Positions 7,765-17,452 of a DNA stretch of 64,000 bases are shown here, one piece after another. The position numbers and the translations under genes are program-made. The DNA comes from Halohasta litchfieldiae (GTDB lineage Archaea > Halobacteriota > Halobacteria > Halobacteriales > Haloferacaceae). The notes under the pieces were generated by a model, which made no database searches, was not told the DNA's origin, and saw nothing but the letters and a program-made list of their open reading frames with translations. Every line of letters begins with the position of its first letter. Positions within the stretch are counted from its first letter, which is position 1. The stretch is from contig NZ_CP024845.1 in the NCBI RefSeq assembly GCF_002788215.1, positions 248,001 through 312,000 on the forward strand, read 5' to 3'.

Positions 7765-8660
7765 TGGCTCGCTCCTCGGATCGCGGCCAACTGCTGTTGA
7801 TCACCGCCCTCGCGCTGGCGGTGATCTTGGTGACTGTCGCGCTGTTGTTGAACGCCGCCATCTTCACCGAGAACGTCGCCACCAGAGACACTACCACTCA
7901 GGGTGCCGAGGCCATCGAGCTTCGGGGTGAACTGGTCACAGCCATCGGTGATCTCATCGAAACTGAAAACCGACAGGGAGACGGCTCGACGACCAACGTT
8001 ACCGAGGGAATCGAGACGATGAAACCGCTGGTCGACCGTGAGCGCGCCCGCCATGGGGTGGTTGCAACCCTCGCTCGAAACGGCACGACGTCGGGACAGT
8101 TGATCGAGTCCACGGATTTCGAAGCCGACGGGACCGACTGGACGCTTGTCGAGAGTCTGTCCGACGCCAGAGCGTTCACCGTTACTGTTGATCCGACTGA
8201 GATATACACGGAGTCCAATCCGAATGCAATCCAGATCGAAGACAACGCCTTCGCCGTTCGATTTATCACCAGCGATGAGAACGTGACACAGTATCTCTAC
8301 AATGACGGTGATGATCTGGTCGTCGCCACGGCAGTGGCGTCTGCCGACCCCGAAACTCGCTGTCGGATCGACCACGGCGGGTCAGATACGACCGTCGACC
8401 TCTCTCGTGAGCAGCTTTCGACTGACGACGCGACGGTCGAGTGTTTTCGTGGACTGTGGCCCGACGAAGACCCCGAGCGGATCGAGTTTCTCAACGGCGA
8501 TGCCGCCGAGGGGCTGTTCACGGTGACTGTCGACGATAGCGCATCATCAACGATTGCCACCACGGACGCCGTCTACTCGGCGACCGTCGACATCGGCTAT
8601 CGGTCGTCGGAACTCGATTTCGAAACGACGGTGCGGGTCGCACCGGGGGAGCCACAATGA
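7764..8660 (+). CDS. Pilin-like protein 3 of the pil operon
   Basis: I chose ATG at 7764 (MARSSDRGQLLL), which gives the TAATG overlap with the preceding stop; an in-frame ATG at 7752 would add four residues. The product is about 298 residues. The N-terminal R-G-Q step and hydrophobic helix (residues 8-32) are pilin-like. The exposed part contains ITSDENVTQYLYNDGDDLVV and two well-spaced cysteines. It overlaps the next gene by 4 bp. It is the longest pilin-like subunit and may be a pseudopilin-type tip or structural component. No known enzymatic motif was seen. Confidence 0.72.
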   Translation: MARSSDRGQLLLITALALAVILVTVALLLNAAIFTENVATRDTTTQGAEAIELRGELVTAIGDLIETENRQGDGSTTNVTEGIETMKPLVDRERARHGVVATLARNGTTSGQLIESTDFEADGTDWTLVESLSDARAFTVTVDPTEIYTESNPNAIQIEDNAFAVRFITSDENVTQYLYNDGDDLVVATAVASADPETRCRIDHGGSDTTVDLSREQLSTDDATVECFRGLWPDEDPERIEFLNGDAAEGLFTVTVDDSASSTIATTDAVYSATVDIGYRSSELDFETTVRVAPGEPQ

Positions 8661-9148
8661 GCCTACGTCGTGATCGGCGTGCCGTCTCGGTGACCGTGGG
8701 CTACGTCCTCATGCTGGCGGTGGCCGCGCTGTTGATGGGGACGCTGTTGACTGCCGGCAGTGGGCTGATCGAGGGCCGGTCCGAACAGGTCGTCGACGAT
8801 CAACTGACCGTTATCGGCACGCAGGTCGCCTCGAACATCCACGAGGCCGACCGGCTTGCACAAGTCGCACACGCGGATGCCAACACCACCAGCGCGACGG
8901 GAGCGATCAGCCTCGACGTCCGACTGCCCCAACAGGTCGCCGGAACGAGGTATCGCATCGAAATCACCAGCGACACGATCATCCTCCGGAGTTCGAATCC
9001 GGACGTGCGTGTAAACGTAACCTATCCCGAGACGGCCATCCCTGTCTCGACCACCGGCCAATTTAATGGGGGCGACGTGCGGATCGTCTACGAGACACCG
9101 CCGGCTGGCTCGCCGGTGTCGACTGGTCGACTGGAGGTCGAACAATGA
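8657..9148 (+). CDS. Pilin-like protein 4 of the pil operon
   Basis: The protein has 163 residues. It starts MSLRRDRRAVSVTVGYVLML with a basic N-terminus and one hydrophobic helix to about residue 35. The RAVSVTVGYV step matches the RAVSxTxGY pattern found in many haloarchaeal pilins (PilA family). The mature domain is a short beta-rich segment of about 110 residues. It is coupled to both neighbours by 4-bp overlaps. The pattern fits a small pilin, but whether it is a main fibre subunit cannot be told from sequence. Confidence 0.75.
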   Translation: MSLRRDRRAVSVTVGYVLMLAVAALLMGTLLTAGSGLIEGRSEQVVDDQLTVIGTQVASNIHEADRLAQVAHADANTTSATGAISLDVRLPQQVAGTRYRIEITSDTIILRSSNPDVRVNVTYPETAIPVSTTGQFNGGDVRIVYETPPAGSPVSTGRLEVEQ

Positions 9149-9960
9149 TCTCTGATCGTGGCCCACTGAGCGATGACCAGCGCGCAGTCAGCGAGACACT
9201 GGGCTACATTCTCGTGTTTTCGATCATTGTCACGACGATCACGACCGCGAGCGTCTTCGGCTTTAGCGGGCTGGAAGACCGCCAAGCCGCCGAACAGGTC
9301 ACCAACGTCGAGCGGGCCTTCGACGTAATGGCCGACAACTTCGAGGATATGGGCCGCTACGAGGACCCAAGTCGGGCTACCGAGATCCGACTGGCCCAGG
9401 GGACGATTGGGATTGCTGAGCCGATCACGGTCACTGTCGGGCGGTGGGACGCCGCCACTGGCTCGTTTGTGACCGCCAACACGACCAACGTAACCGTTCA
9501 GCCGCTGGTTTTCCGGAGCGATAGCGGCAGTGTCGTCTACGAAGGTGGGATGGTGTTCCGGGCCGACGGCTCGGCGAGCATTGCCCGCTCGCCGCTTCCG
9601 TTCGTCGTCGACGAGGAGACGGCGCTCGTCCCCGTTATAGCTACCCAAGGCAGTACAACGAGCACTGTCGGCGGCGATCAAACCGTTCTCGTCGTCGGCG
9701 AGCATCGACCGAACACGCGGACGCTGAGCAATCGAACCGTCGACGCTGGAGGTGGAGGCACCCAACTCCGCGTTCGGATCGAGTCGCCGCGGGCCACCGG
9801 CTGGGAGCGAACGCTCCGCGACGAGGGCTACCAGAACGTGAGCGTCGACGCAGCAAACGGGACTGTCACTGCAGAACTGGCCGTCGCCGAAAACGGAACC
9901 GTCCGCCGCCCGGACCGGGTTCGGCTCCCGATAACCCGGATCGCGGTTCGGTTCGACTGA
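9145..9960 (+). CDS. Pilin-like protein 5 of the pil operon
   Basis: The last gene of the operon encodes 271 residues starting MISDRGPLSDDQRAVSETLG. The QRAVSETLGYILVFSIIV segment is a typical haloarchaeal pilin class III signal and helix. It is followed by ASVFGFSGLEDRQAAEQVTNVERAF and a beta-rich exposed domain with several N-glycosylation sites. The gene ends at 9960, about 7 bp before the end of the convergent kinase fragment. Like its neighbours it depends on PilB/PilC for assembly, and the local pilB is broken. Confidence 0.75.
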   Translation: MISDRGPLSDDQRAVSETLGYILVFSIIVTTITTASVFGFSGLEDRQAAEQVTNVERAFDVMADNFEDMGRYEDPSRATEIRLAQGTIGIAEPITVTVGRWDAATGSFVTANTTNVTVQPLVFRSDSGSVVYEGGMVFRADGSASIARSPLPFVVDEETALVPVIATQGSTTSTVGGDQTVLVVGEHRPNTRTLSNRTVDAGGGGTQLRVRIESPRATGWERTLRDEGYQNVSVDAANGTVTAELAVAENGTVRRPDRVRLPITRIAVRFD

Positions 9961-9967
9961 TGTTTGG

Positions 9968-11192
9968 CTACCTGACGTTGGTGAACTCGAAGCGTGCGCC
10001 GTCATCGAAACTGTCGGTGAGGTCGACCTCCCAGCCGTGGGCCTCGGCGATCCGCTTGACGATAGACAGGCCAAACCCGGTTCCCTGTGGGTTGGTCGAC
10101 TCTCCGGCCTCGAACACCTCCTCGCGTTTCTCCTCCGGAACGCCGGGGCCGTCGTCTTCGACGTAGAAGCCGAAGGTGCCGTCGCTCTCGACGCGGGTGG
10201 AGGTGAACATCACGTCCAGGAGACCGATCCGAATCGTCACCGGCTGCTGGCTGTGTTCGACCGCGTTGCGGATCAGGTTCTCGAACAGCTGATAATACCG
10301 GTTGCGGTCGGTGTGGGCGGTGAAGTCGTCGACCGGTCGGATTTCGGAGTCGCCGGTCTCGACGATCTCTCGGCAGTGCTCAACCACCGACCCGATCTCG
10401 ACCGGCTCCATGTCGGTGTCGTCGACGGTCTGACCCTGTCGCGCCAGCGTGAGGGTGTCCTCGATGATCGCCTCCATCCGGTCTAAGGCCCGATTGACCG
10501 CGCCGATACTGTCGGAGTTGCATTCGTCTTTGACGATGTCGATCCGCCCCTGGGCGATGTTGAGCGGGTTGCGAAGGTCGTGGGAGACGACGCCAGTAAA
10601 CTCTTCGAGCCGGTCGATCTGGCGTTTGAGCTCGCGTTCGTACTCGTGGCGGTCGATCTCGTAGCCGACCCACTGGGCCAGCGTTTTGACCGTGAGCTCG
10701 TCGTCGTCGACGGTCGTGTCGTTCTGCGGGGCCCGGCTTGCAAAACAGAGCGTCCCGTAGACCTCGCCGTCGACGATGATCGGTGCGCCGACATAACAGT
10801 GGAGTCCAGTCCCGTCGAAGGCATCCGAGCTGGCCCACTCCGGGTTACTGGCTGCATCGCTGATCGCTTTGGGCGTTTTGTCGTCAATTGTGTGTTTACA
10901 GTAGGTCGTATCCAGCGGAATCGCGGCGTCTTCTTGGATCGTCTCGTGGTCGCCGACTGCGGCGATCACTTCCAACGAGTCGCCCTCGACATGCGTAATG
11001 TAGCCGATTGGGTAGCCAAGCTCCGAGGTCCCGATTGTCAGGACGCGGTCGAGTTTCTGTTCGAACGAGAGATCCGTCTCGTTGATGACGTCATACAGTC
11101 CCGAAATGACCGCCGTCGACTCCATGAGTTGGGTGCGTGCAAGCCGTCCTCGCTCCTGCTCGACGGCGTTGGCGATCCGGTTTGCCAACACC
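9968..11192 (-). pseudogene. REC-GAF-histidine kinase, C-terminal part (rest lies at 24118-24470)
   Basis: From the IS edge at 11192 the minus frame reads VLANRIANAVEQERG and continues for about 407 residues. It has a GAF sensor domain (about residues 45-190), an H-box with the phosphorylated histidine (FTGVVSHDLRNPLNIAQG) and an ATPase domain with N-box ENLIRNAVEHS, G1 box VEDDGPGVPE and G2 box GTGFGLSIVKRIAEAHGW. The N-terminal receiver domain is missing. It is found beside IS copy 3, where the fragment ends in QYEVL. Removing one copy of the 6-bp duplication GGTGTT and joining the fragments gives an intact 524-codon frame. The remaining part might be expressed from an IS-derived start but lacks its receiver. 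Confidence 0.9.
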
Positions 11193-12261
11193 GAGGGTGT
11201 CATAGAAAGCGTCACACACGAAGACGCAGGATGTTGGAACTGTGTCTACGAGCGCCAGCATCCTGCAAGAGGAGACTTCTATCGACGAGTTCTTCAATGT
11301 AATGGCGACCGAGACGCTCGCGTTGTTCGAGCATCTTGAGTTCGACTTTCTCGAAGAATTCGATGTGTTCGCCCCCGCTCGCCGGGGGCGAACACGAGAT
11401 CATCACCCACCAGCACTCTTCCGAGCGTTCCTGCACTGCTACTACAAGAACGTCTACGGCATCCGTCCAGTCACGCGAGAACTCCAGAACACGGTCGTCT
11501 GGCTCAGCTGTGGCTTCGATCGACCGCCGTCGAGAGACGCGGTCGATCGCTTCCTCACCGACCTCGAACACGTCGTCGACGAGGTCTTCGACCGCCTCGT
11601 CGAGCAGGCCGCCTGCCGCGGCCTGCTCGACTTGACCTACTCCATCGATTCCACCGACGTGAGGACGATGCCCGCCGACCAAGACGCGTCGAAAGGCTAC
11701 GATCCAACCGCCGAAGAGTACTACCACGGCTACGGCTGTACGATCGTCTCGACCGGGCAAAAGATCCCGATTGCCGCGGAGTTCACCGAGAGCAAGCAAG
11801 CGCCAGAGGAGACGGCGATGCGCGTCACGTGTGACGCGCTCGCCGTCGAGAAACCGATCTGGATGCTTGGAGACAGCGCCTACGACACGCTCGGCTGGCA
11901 CGACCACCTGCTGGCCGCAGGGGTCGTGCCAGTCGCTCCGTACAACGCACGAAACACCGACGATCCGAAAGACATCGAGTACAGGGTCGAAGCCCGCATC
12001 GACGAACACAGCGAGGACGTTCAGCTGAAGCAATCGACGCTAGACGAGACGTACAACCGCCGGAGTGGAGTCGAACGAACCAACGACGCCGTCAAGGACT
12101 GCGGCCTCGGGCACGTTCGCGCCCGAGGCCGCGTCCACGCACGAGCACAAGTGTTCCTCGCGCTGTGCCTTCGTCTCGTTATTGCGATCACCAACGACGA
12201 ACGCGGAGACAATCCAGGAAGCACCGTCATCACGCTATGAGAACTATTCTATGACACCCTC
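11193..12261 (+). mobile_element. Insertion sequence copy 2 (1069 bp)
   Basis: Same 1069-bp element in the opposite orientation to copies 1 and 3. Its left flank is AACACC (reverse complement of GGTGTT) and its right flank is CATCTC (reverse complement of GAGATG). These do not match each other. They match the left flank (GGTGTT) and right flank (GAGATG) of copy 3. That is the mark of homologous recombination between two inverted copies. Confidence 0.95.
11242..12240 (+). CDS. Transposase of IS copy 2
   Basis: Protein identical to the transposase in copies 1 and 3: 332 residues, with catalytic motifs SIDSTDVRT, GDSAYD and SGVERTND. The gene is complete, with start and stop inside the inverted repeats, so this copy should be able to transpose by itself. 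Confidence 0.93.
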   Translation: MSTSASILQEETSIDEFFNVMATETLALFEHLEFDFLEEFDVFAPARRGRTRDHHPPALFRAFLHCYYKNVYGIRPVTRELQNTVVWLSCGFDRPPSRDAVDRFLTDLEHVVDEVFDRLVEQAACRGLLDLTYSIDSTDVRTMPADQDASKGYDPTAEEYYHGYGCTIVSTGQKIPIAAEFTESKQAPEETAMRVTCDALAVEKPIWMLGDSAYDTLGWHDHLLAAGVVPVAPYNARNTDDPKDIEYRVEARIDEHSEDVQLKQSTLDETYNRRSGVERTNDAVKDCGLGHVRARGRVHARAQVFLALCLRLVIAITNDERGDNPGSTVITL

Positions 12262-13515
12262 CATCTCGGCTTCGGCGACGTACCAACTGTAGGCATCCGA
12301 CGGATCAGGAGCGTACAGTCCCCAACTTTGCTGGTCGACGTGCGAGTAGTCGATCTCGTCAGGAACACTGAACTCCGAGACATCTTCGGCCGCGAACATC
12401 AGCATCCAAATCAGTAACAACACCCCGAGTACCGTCAGCAGCGACTGGGCATACGAGACCGCGTAGGAGGCCGCGAACTCGTGGTCGCGCTCCCGAAGCG
12501 TGTCTAGCAGTCGACGCTCGACGGGCGGTCGACTGAACGGGCCGAGGGCCGTAGCAGTCGGCAGTCGGTCGACCCAGTGGGCCGGGACGCGACGCGAGAG
12601 GGTATCCAAGAACGGAGCCGTCAGAAACGGAATCACCGAGGCGATCAACCCGAGCGGGAACACCCCGACGCTCATCGTTACCACCATGCCAGCGAACGCT
12701 CCGATGTAGGCCAGCGCGGCGACTGCTCGAAGCCGACCGACAGGCACCAACAGGAACAGTACCGAGCCAGCAAGCAGGGTCACCCACGCGTAGTTGAGCA
12801 CCGTCAGAAGCGTGGGATAGTCGACGACAACGTTGCCGAGATACACCGCCATCACATCGTTGTGGAAGGCGATTTCGAGGGCCTCACCGGCATACCAGTG
12901 CTCTCCTCGGTGTTTCAAAATCGCATTCGAGCCGAAGACAATGAGCGGTTGTACCAGGAGTGCTGCAGTACCGAAGCTGGCGACCGAAGAGCGAGCCGCC
13001 CCGCGGCGAAGGGCATCAATCGACCATCGCTCGCCGAGCGGCGTGACGAGGGCGACTAGCAGAATCACGCGGAGCAGTCGGTCCCCACCGTTGAGCACGC
13101 CGGGGTTGCGGGCGTGCAAGGAAAACAGCAAGATCAGGCAGCCGAGTCCGACCAGCCGGGTTCGGTAGCCAAAGATGAACGCGAGGGCAAACAGTCCGGC
13201 CAGCAGGAACATGAACTGTTGGAACCAGAGTTCACCCGAGAGTGCATGGATCGAGAAGTTGTAGAACCCCCACGTGACCTCGTACACCGACAGCGGGTAC
13301 ACTCCCTGATCGGTGTAAAACAGCGACATGCTTCCGGCCCGATGCAGGAGGTCGACAAGCAGCGTGAGCCCGAGGGTGATACGCACCGCCGCCAGCGCAC
13401 GCGTGTCGACCGCGAACCGCGAGCGAATCCGACCTCGGAGCGGCCCAAGCCGATCCCAGAGCTGACGCAAGCGCGTGCGAACGGCCCGATTCGGGGTGTG
13501 TTGGGTTGGGTCCAT
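12262..13515 (-). pseudogene. HTTM-domain membrane protein, N-terminal part (rest lies at 25540-25860)
   Basis: Starting from ATG at 13515 (MDPTQHTPNR), this is 418 codons of a protein with about nine membrane helices. The arrangement is the horizontally transferred transmembrane (HTTM) domain related to vitamin-K-dependent gamma-carboxylase. Features include LAAVRITLGLTLLVDLLHR, SMSLFYTDQGVYP and FRYGYRT-like segments, followed by NPGVLNGGDRLLR. The frame reads SDAYSWYVAEAEM and then enters IS sequence. The missing soluble C-terminus, GNETVIADLGGTADSF to the stop, lies at 25540-25860. Removing one GAGATG duplication restores an intact 523-codon frame. The function of haloarchaeal HTTM proteins is not known to me beyond membrane location. 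Confidence 0.88.
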
Positions 13516-13866
13516 ACTGATCGCCGAGCGTCGACAGGGTAACGCAGTACAGATCATACACGTAACGAGAATGTATGTTTTGTGATCCGGTGTGTCGACA
13601 GTATCTGGGCTTCGACGCTTCGACGAGCCGCCTCGGCAAATGCACAACGTATAAGTTCAGTTACCCCACACTGTTCGGTGTGATTCGTACTGGTGTCGAC
13701 CGCACGGCCAGCGTCTCGACAGCAGTGCGTCCGAAGCGCCCAAAGAAGCGTTTCTACTGACTGCTCGTCGCGGGCGTGGCGTCCCGTTTCGGGTGTTTTT
13801 ATTCATCTCGCAGAGTCCGGTGACTATACAGTAGCCGACGACAACAGACAACCAATCCACTAACCC
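13516..13866. other. Divergent intergenic region before dapA
   Basis: A 351-bp spacer between the split HTTM gene (leftward) and dapA (rightward). No convincing gene is seen. A T-rich stretch (GTTTTTATTC, about 65 bp before the dapA ATG) is the best TATA-like candidate for the lysine genes, but no BRE can be assigned with confidence. Confidence 0.5.
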
Positions 13867-14790
13867 ATGACAAACATCGACTTCAGCGGGGTTTTCCCGG
13901 CGATGGTGACCCCCTTTACCGAAGCCAACGAGATCGACACCGAAACGCTCCGCGAGGACGCCCAGCGACTCGAAAAAGCAGGCGTCGACGGACTCGTCCC
14001 GGTCGGCTCGACCGGCGAGAGCGCGACGCTGAGCCATGCCGAACACGTCGAGGTCATCGAGGCCGTCGTCGACGCCGTCGAGGACGTGCCGGTCATCGCG
14101 GGCACCGGCTCGAACAACACCGCCGAAGCCCTCGACCTCTCACAGCAGGCCGCCGACGCGGGCGCAGATGCCCTGCTGCTTATCTCGCCGTACTACAACA
14201 AACCCGAGCCTGAGGGGATGTACGAACATTATCGACAGGTGGCCGACGCGGTCGACATCCCACAGATCGTGTATAATGTCCCCAGTCGAACCGGGCGCAA
14301 CATCGAGGTCGACACCGCGGTTCGACTCGCCGACCACGACAACATCGCAGGCTACAAGGCCGCATCCGGCGACCTCAACCGAATTAGTGAAGTCGTCGAA
14401 CGAACCCGCGACAAGGAGTTCGCAATTCTGTCGGGCGACGATGGACTCACCCTGCCAACCCTCTCGGTTGGGGGTCACGGCGCGATCAGCGTCGTTGCCA
14501 ACGTCGAACCCGAGCGTGCCTGTGCGATGGTCGGGGCAGCATTAGAGGAGGACTACGCCTTCGCGCGGGCGATCCACCACGAACTCGGCGCTCTTACCCG
14601 ACAGCTGTTCGTCGAGACGAACCCGATCCCAGTGAAGGCCGCCATGGAGATCCGTGGCCACGGCTCCGGTCGCATTCGGTCGCCACTCACTGAACTCTCC
14701 GCCGAGCACCGCGAGGAGTTGGCTGCCCGGCTGGCCGAACTCGACGGCGAGCCAGCCACCCCCGAGGCCGCCGGGGAGGCGTCGGACTGA
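13867..14790 (+). CDS. dapA: 4-hydroxy-tetrahydrodipicolinate synthase
   Basis: DapA (307 residues) condenses pyruvate with aspartate-4-semialdehyde, the first committed step of the diaminopimelate route to lysine. It is a (beta/alpha)8 barrel with GVFPAMVTPF at the N-terminus, the substrate loop GSTGES (about residue 44), the catalytic Tyr in PYYNKP (about 109) and VYNVPSRTG (about 137). The Schiff-base lysine is in the segment IAGYKAASGDL (about 163). The C-terminus extends about 15 residues beyond the barrel (EPATPEAAGEASD). It overlaps dapB by one base (TGATG), so the two are co-translated. Confidence 0.97.
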   Translation: MTNIDFSGVFPAMVTPFTEANEIDTETLREDAQRLEKAGVDGLVPVGSTGESATLSHAEHVEVIEAVVDAVEDVPVIAGTGSNNTAEALDLSQQAADAGADALLLISPYYNKPEPEGMYEHYRQVADAVDIPQIVYNVPSRTGRNIEVDTAVRLADHDNIAGYKAASGDLNRISEVVERTRDKEFAILSGDDGLTLPTLSVGGHGAISVVANVEPERACAMVGAALEEDYAFARAIHHELGALTRQLFVETNPIPVKAAMEIRGHGSGRIRSPLTELSAEHREELAARLAELDGEPATPEAAGEASD

Positions 14791-15557
14791 TGGTCCGGAT
14801 CGCAGTTACCGGCGCGGCCGGACGCATGGGTCGTGAGGTGCTTGCTGCGGCCGCCGACCGCGAAAACTGCGAGGTCGACTTCGCGGTCAACCGAACCTCG
14901 GTCGACGAGCCGATTTCCGGGGTCGTCATCGAGTCGACTGACAACTTCGAGGCGCTGCTGGACGACTACCAGCCGGATGTCGTCGTCGACTTTACTGGGC
15001 CCGAATCCGCCATCGAGTACAGCGAGGCCTGCGCCGAGACCGGTGTCGGCTTCGTTACCGGAACGACCGGTTTCGATGATGAGGGAATCGCGGAGTTGAA
15101 ATTCGCCAGCGAGTCGACGGCCGTACTCAAAGCCTCGAACTTTTCGCGAGGAGTTGCGGCGCTCCGGTTGGCGGTCCAAGAAGCAACTGCCGCGCTGCCC
15201 GATGCGGATATCGAACTCACCGAAACCCACCACAACGCCAAACGTGACGCCCCCAGCGGGACCGCGAAGACGTTGCTCGACGATATCGAGGGAGTCCGCG
15301 AGGATCTCAGCGAGCGCGTGCATGGCCGGGAGGGTGAAGCTCCGCGGTCGACCGACGAAATCGGAGTTCATGCTCGCCGGGCCGGCGACATCGCAGGTGA
15401 ACACGAGGTGCTGCTCGGTGGGAGCAACGAGGCGCTGTCGCTGACCCATCGGGCTGGCGACCGGAGCATCTTCGCCGACGGTGCGCTGGATGCTGCCGAG
15501 TGGCTCGCCGAACGCGAGGCTGGCTGGTACGATTTCTTCGAGGTTATCGAAGACTAA
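14790..15557 (+). CDS. dapB: 4-hydroxy-tetrahydrodipicolinate reductase
   Basis: DapB (255 residues) uses NAD(P)H to reduce the DapA product. The N-terminal Rossmann loop is GAAGRMG (residues 7-13), the second nucleotide motif is FVTGTTGFD (about 90), and the signature ETHHNAKRDAPSGTA (about 148) carries the catalytic His-His-Lys. The length is normal for the family. It follows dapA with a one-base overlap and begins the sequence dapA-dapB in the lysine cluster. Confidence 0.97.
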   Translation: MVRIAVTGAAGRMGREVLAAAADRENCEVDFAVNRTSVDEPISGVVIESTDNFEALLDDYQPDVVVDFTGPESAIEYSEACAETGVGFVTGTTGFDDEGIAELKFASESTAVLKASNFSRGVAALRLAVQEATAALPDADIELTETHHNAKRDAPSGTAKTLLDDIEGVREDLSERVHGREGEAPRSTDEIGVHARRAGDIAGEHEVLLGGSNEALSLTHRAGDRSIFADGALDAAEWLAEREAGWYDFFEVIED

Positions 15558-15629
15558 TCTACAATCTCGCCACGACCGTTCGTGTTTTATTACTGAACAT
15601 TTATATTGCGTCTACCGGAACAACACGAT

Positions 15630-15827
15630 ATGCCGACGACACTGCTGGCGCGGTTTCTCAATCGCTTCACGAGCGACGAAGACAACAAAAACGACGGCCG
15701 ATTCGTCCCCTCCCAACTCGACTGGTCCGTCCGGTACGGAACCGAGGGCGGTCGTGAGGAGGCCAACCGCGAGATTACGCGGATTCAGCGGCAGGCCGAC
15801 GAGATCGAACAGCGTCGACGCGAGTAG
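15630..15827 (+). CDS. Small charged protein of unknown function
   Basis: A 65-residue product, starting MPTTLLARFLNRFTSDEDNK at ATG 15630; an earlier in-frame ATG at 15606 would add eight residues. It has a short hydrophobic N-terminus and a C-terminal charged helix (REEANREITRIQRQADEIEQ) with coiled-coil character. It is separated from dapB by about 70 bp and reads in the same direction. I do not recognise a domain. Its place between dapB and dapD suggests, but does not prove, a link to the lysine operon. Confidence 0.55.
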   Translation: MPTTLLARFLNRFTSDEDNKNDGRFVPSQLDWSVRYGTEGGREEANREITRIQRQADEIEQRRRE

Positions 15828-15861
15828 TCAGTTGGCGTTACTGGTGCAGAGGAGTTAGCTA

Positions 15862-17268
15862 TCATAGCAGCAACCCGCTGGTCTGGATATAAAAGTAGAC
15901 GGTCAGTGTCGCTGCCATCGCCCAGTGGCCAACAGTGACGGTTCTGTGTCCGTCGACCATGGTCTTGATCACGGGATAGCTGATAATGCCGACCGCGATT
16001 CCGTTGGCAATCGAGTACGTCAACGGGGTGACGGTGACGGTAAGCGCAGCAGGAACTGACCACGACGGATCGTTCCAATCGATATCTGCAACCCCCTTGA
16101 ACATCACAATCCCGACAACAACTAACGCACTGAACGAGGCATACGTCGGGATCGCTGCGGCAAGCGGCACGAGTGGGATCATCAAGACGAACAGCCCAGC
16201 GATAGTGAGTGCGGTCAATCCGGTTTTCCCGCCTGCTTCCACACCGGCCGAGGATTCGATGAACGTCGTTATCGTCGACGTTCCGAGCATGGCTCCGATA
16301 GTTGTCCCGATACCGTCAGCCATCAGCGGTTTGCTTATCTCCGGGAGTTGCCCGTCTTCATCGAGGAAGTCCCCGTACTGACCGATACCGATCAACGCAC
16401 CAGCCGTATCGAAGAAGTCCACGAAGAAGAACGTCATGACGACGAGCCCGAAGGTTACTGGGTCGGAGGTTCGGAACCCATCGAGAAACGCACCCGCAAG
16501 CGGCGTGATATCGTACTGGATGCCGGTAACCATCGAGACGAGTCCATCCTCGCTCACTTGGGTGAGGACGGCTCGGTCGACGAGGACACCCGGCTCGACG
16601 AGTCCAGCGAGCGTCAGTACATAGCCAGCAATCGCGGTTGCAAGCACCCCGATCAGGATCGCCCCGGTCGTGCCACGGGCCCACAAAATCAAAATGAGTG
16701 CTGCGCCCAACGCACCGAGGAGCGCAATCGGATTCGATCCGATCTCACCGAGCGTGACGAGGGTCGCTTCGTCGGCCACGACGACCTGCAGTTCTTGGAG
16801 ACCGATCAACAGTAAGAACACACCAATCCCCGCTCCGACGGCGAACTTCACTGGCTCGGGGAAGATGTTGATGATGAACTCCCGGGCACCAGTTGCCGTG
16901 AGGATGATGAAGATCACTCCTTCGACAAAGACCGCTGCAAGTGCGGTTTCCCACGGGATACCGAGTCCCAACACGACTGTGAACGTGAAGTAGGCGTTGA
17001 GGCCGAGTCCGGGAGCGAGGCCAAACGGCCGGTTGGCGTACAGCCCCATTACAACCATCGCGATTGCGGATGTAACAATTGTCACAATCGCAATCATTTG
17101 GAATACTTCCGTGTCAGTATAGCCCTCGATTTGAATCGCCTGTGACAGAATCGCCGGGTTGACGACGATGATATACGCCATCGCGAAAAACGTTGTCAGC
17201 CCTGCAACGAGTTCTGTTTCGACGTCTGTTCCGTGTTCACTGAGATTGAAATAGGATTGTAACCCCAT
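15862..17268 (-). CDS. NCS2-family purine/xanthine-type permease (AzgA-like)
   Basis: A 468-residue transporter starting MGLQSYFNLSEHGTDVETEL at ATG 17268. The opening LVAGLTTFFAMAYIIVVNP, the segment GLAPGLGLNAYFTF and the later TSTITTFIESSAGVEAGGKTG are hallmarks of AzgA-type adenine/guanine/hypoxanthine permeases. About 12-14 membrane helices are expected. It is likely a proton- or sodium-coupled nucleobase importer; the exact base cannot be read from sequence. It runs against the surrounding lysine genes and so interrupts the dap cluster. Confidence 0.9.
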   Translation of the reverse strand: MGLQSYFNLSEHGTDVETELVAGLTTFFAMAYIIVVNPAILSQAIQIEGYTDTEVFQMIAIVTIVTSAIAMVVMGLYANRPFGLAPGLGLNAYFTFTVVLGLGIPWETALAAVFVEGVIFIILTATGAREFIINIFPEPVKFAVGAGIGVFLLLIGLQELQVVVADEATLVTLGEIGSNPIALLGALGAALILILWARGTTGAILIGVLATAIAGYVLTLAGLVEPGVLVDRAVLTQVSEDGLVSMVTGIQYDITPLAGAFLDGFRTSDPVTFGLVVMTFFFVDFFDTAGALIGIGQYGDFLDEDGQLPEISKPLMADGIGTTIGAMLGTSTITTFIESSAGVEAGGKTGLTALTIAGLFVLMIPLVPLAAAIPTYASFSALVVVGIVMFKGVADIDWNDPSWSVPAALTVTVTPLTYSIANGIAVGIISYPVIKTMVDGHRTVTVGHWAMAATLTVYFYIQTSGLLL

Positions 17269-17452
17269 CGATATTGACTGAAACTGGTAGATGTCTCTAT
17301 TTAACCCGTTTGATGAGACTCTTCTTTGGCAGTGATCTGGCATGTCGACCGACAGTGACCGCTGATTTATCGCGGAGACGATTCCATTCGGCACTCCTCG
17401 ACCCGCAACCGATGGGTCTTATGGGGTGGCCGAGAAAGCCGAATTCACACGA

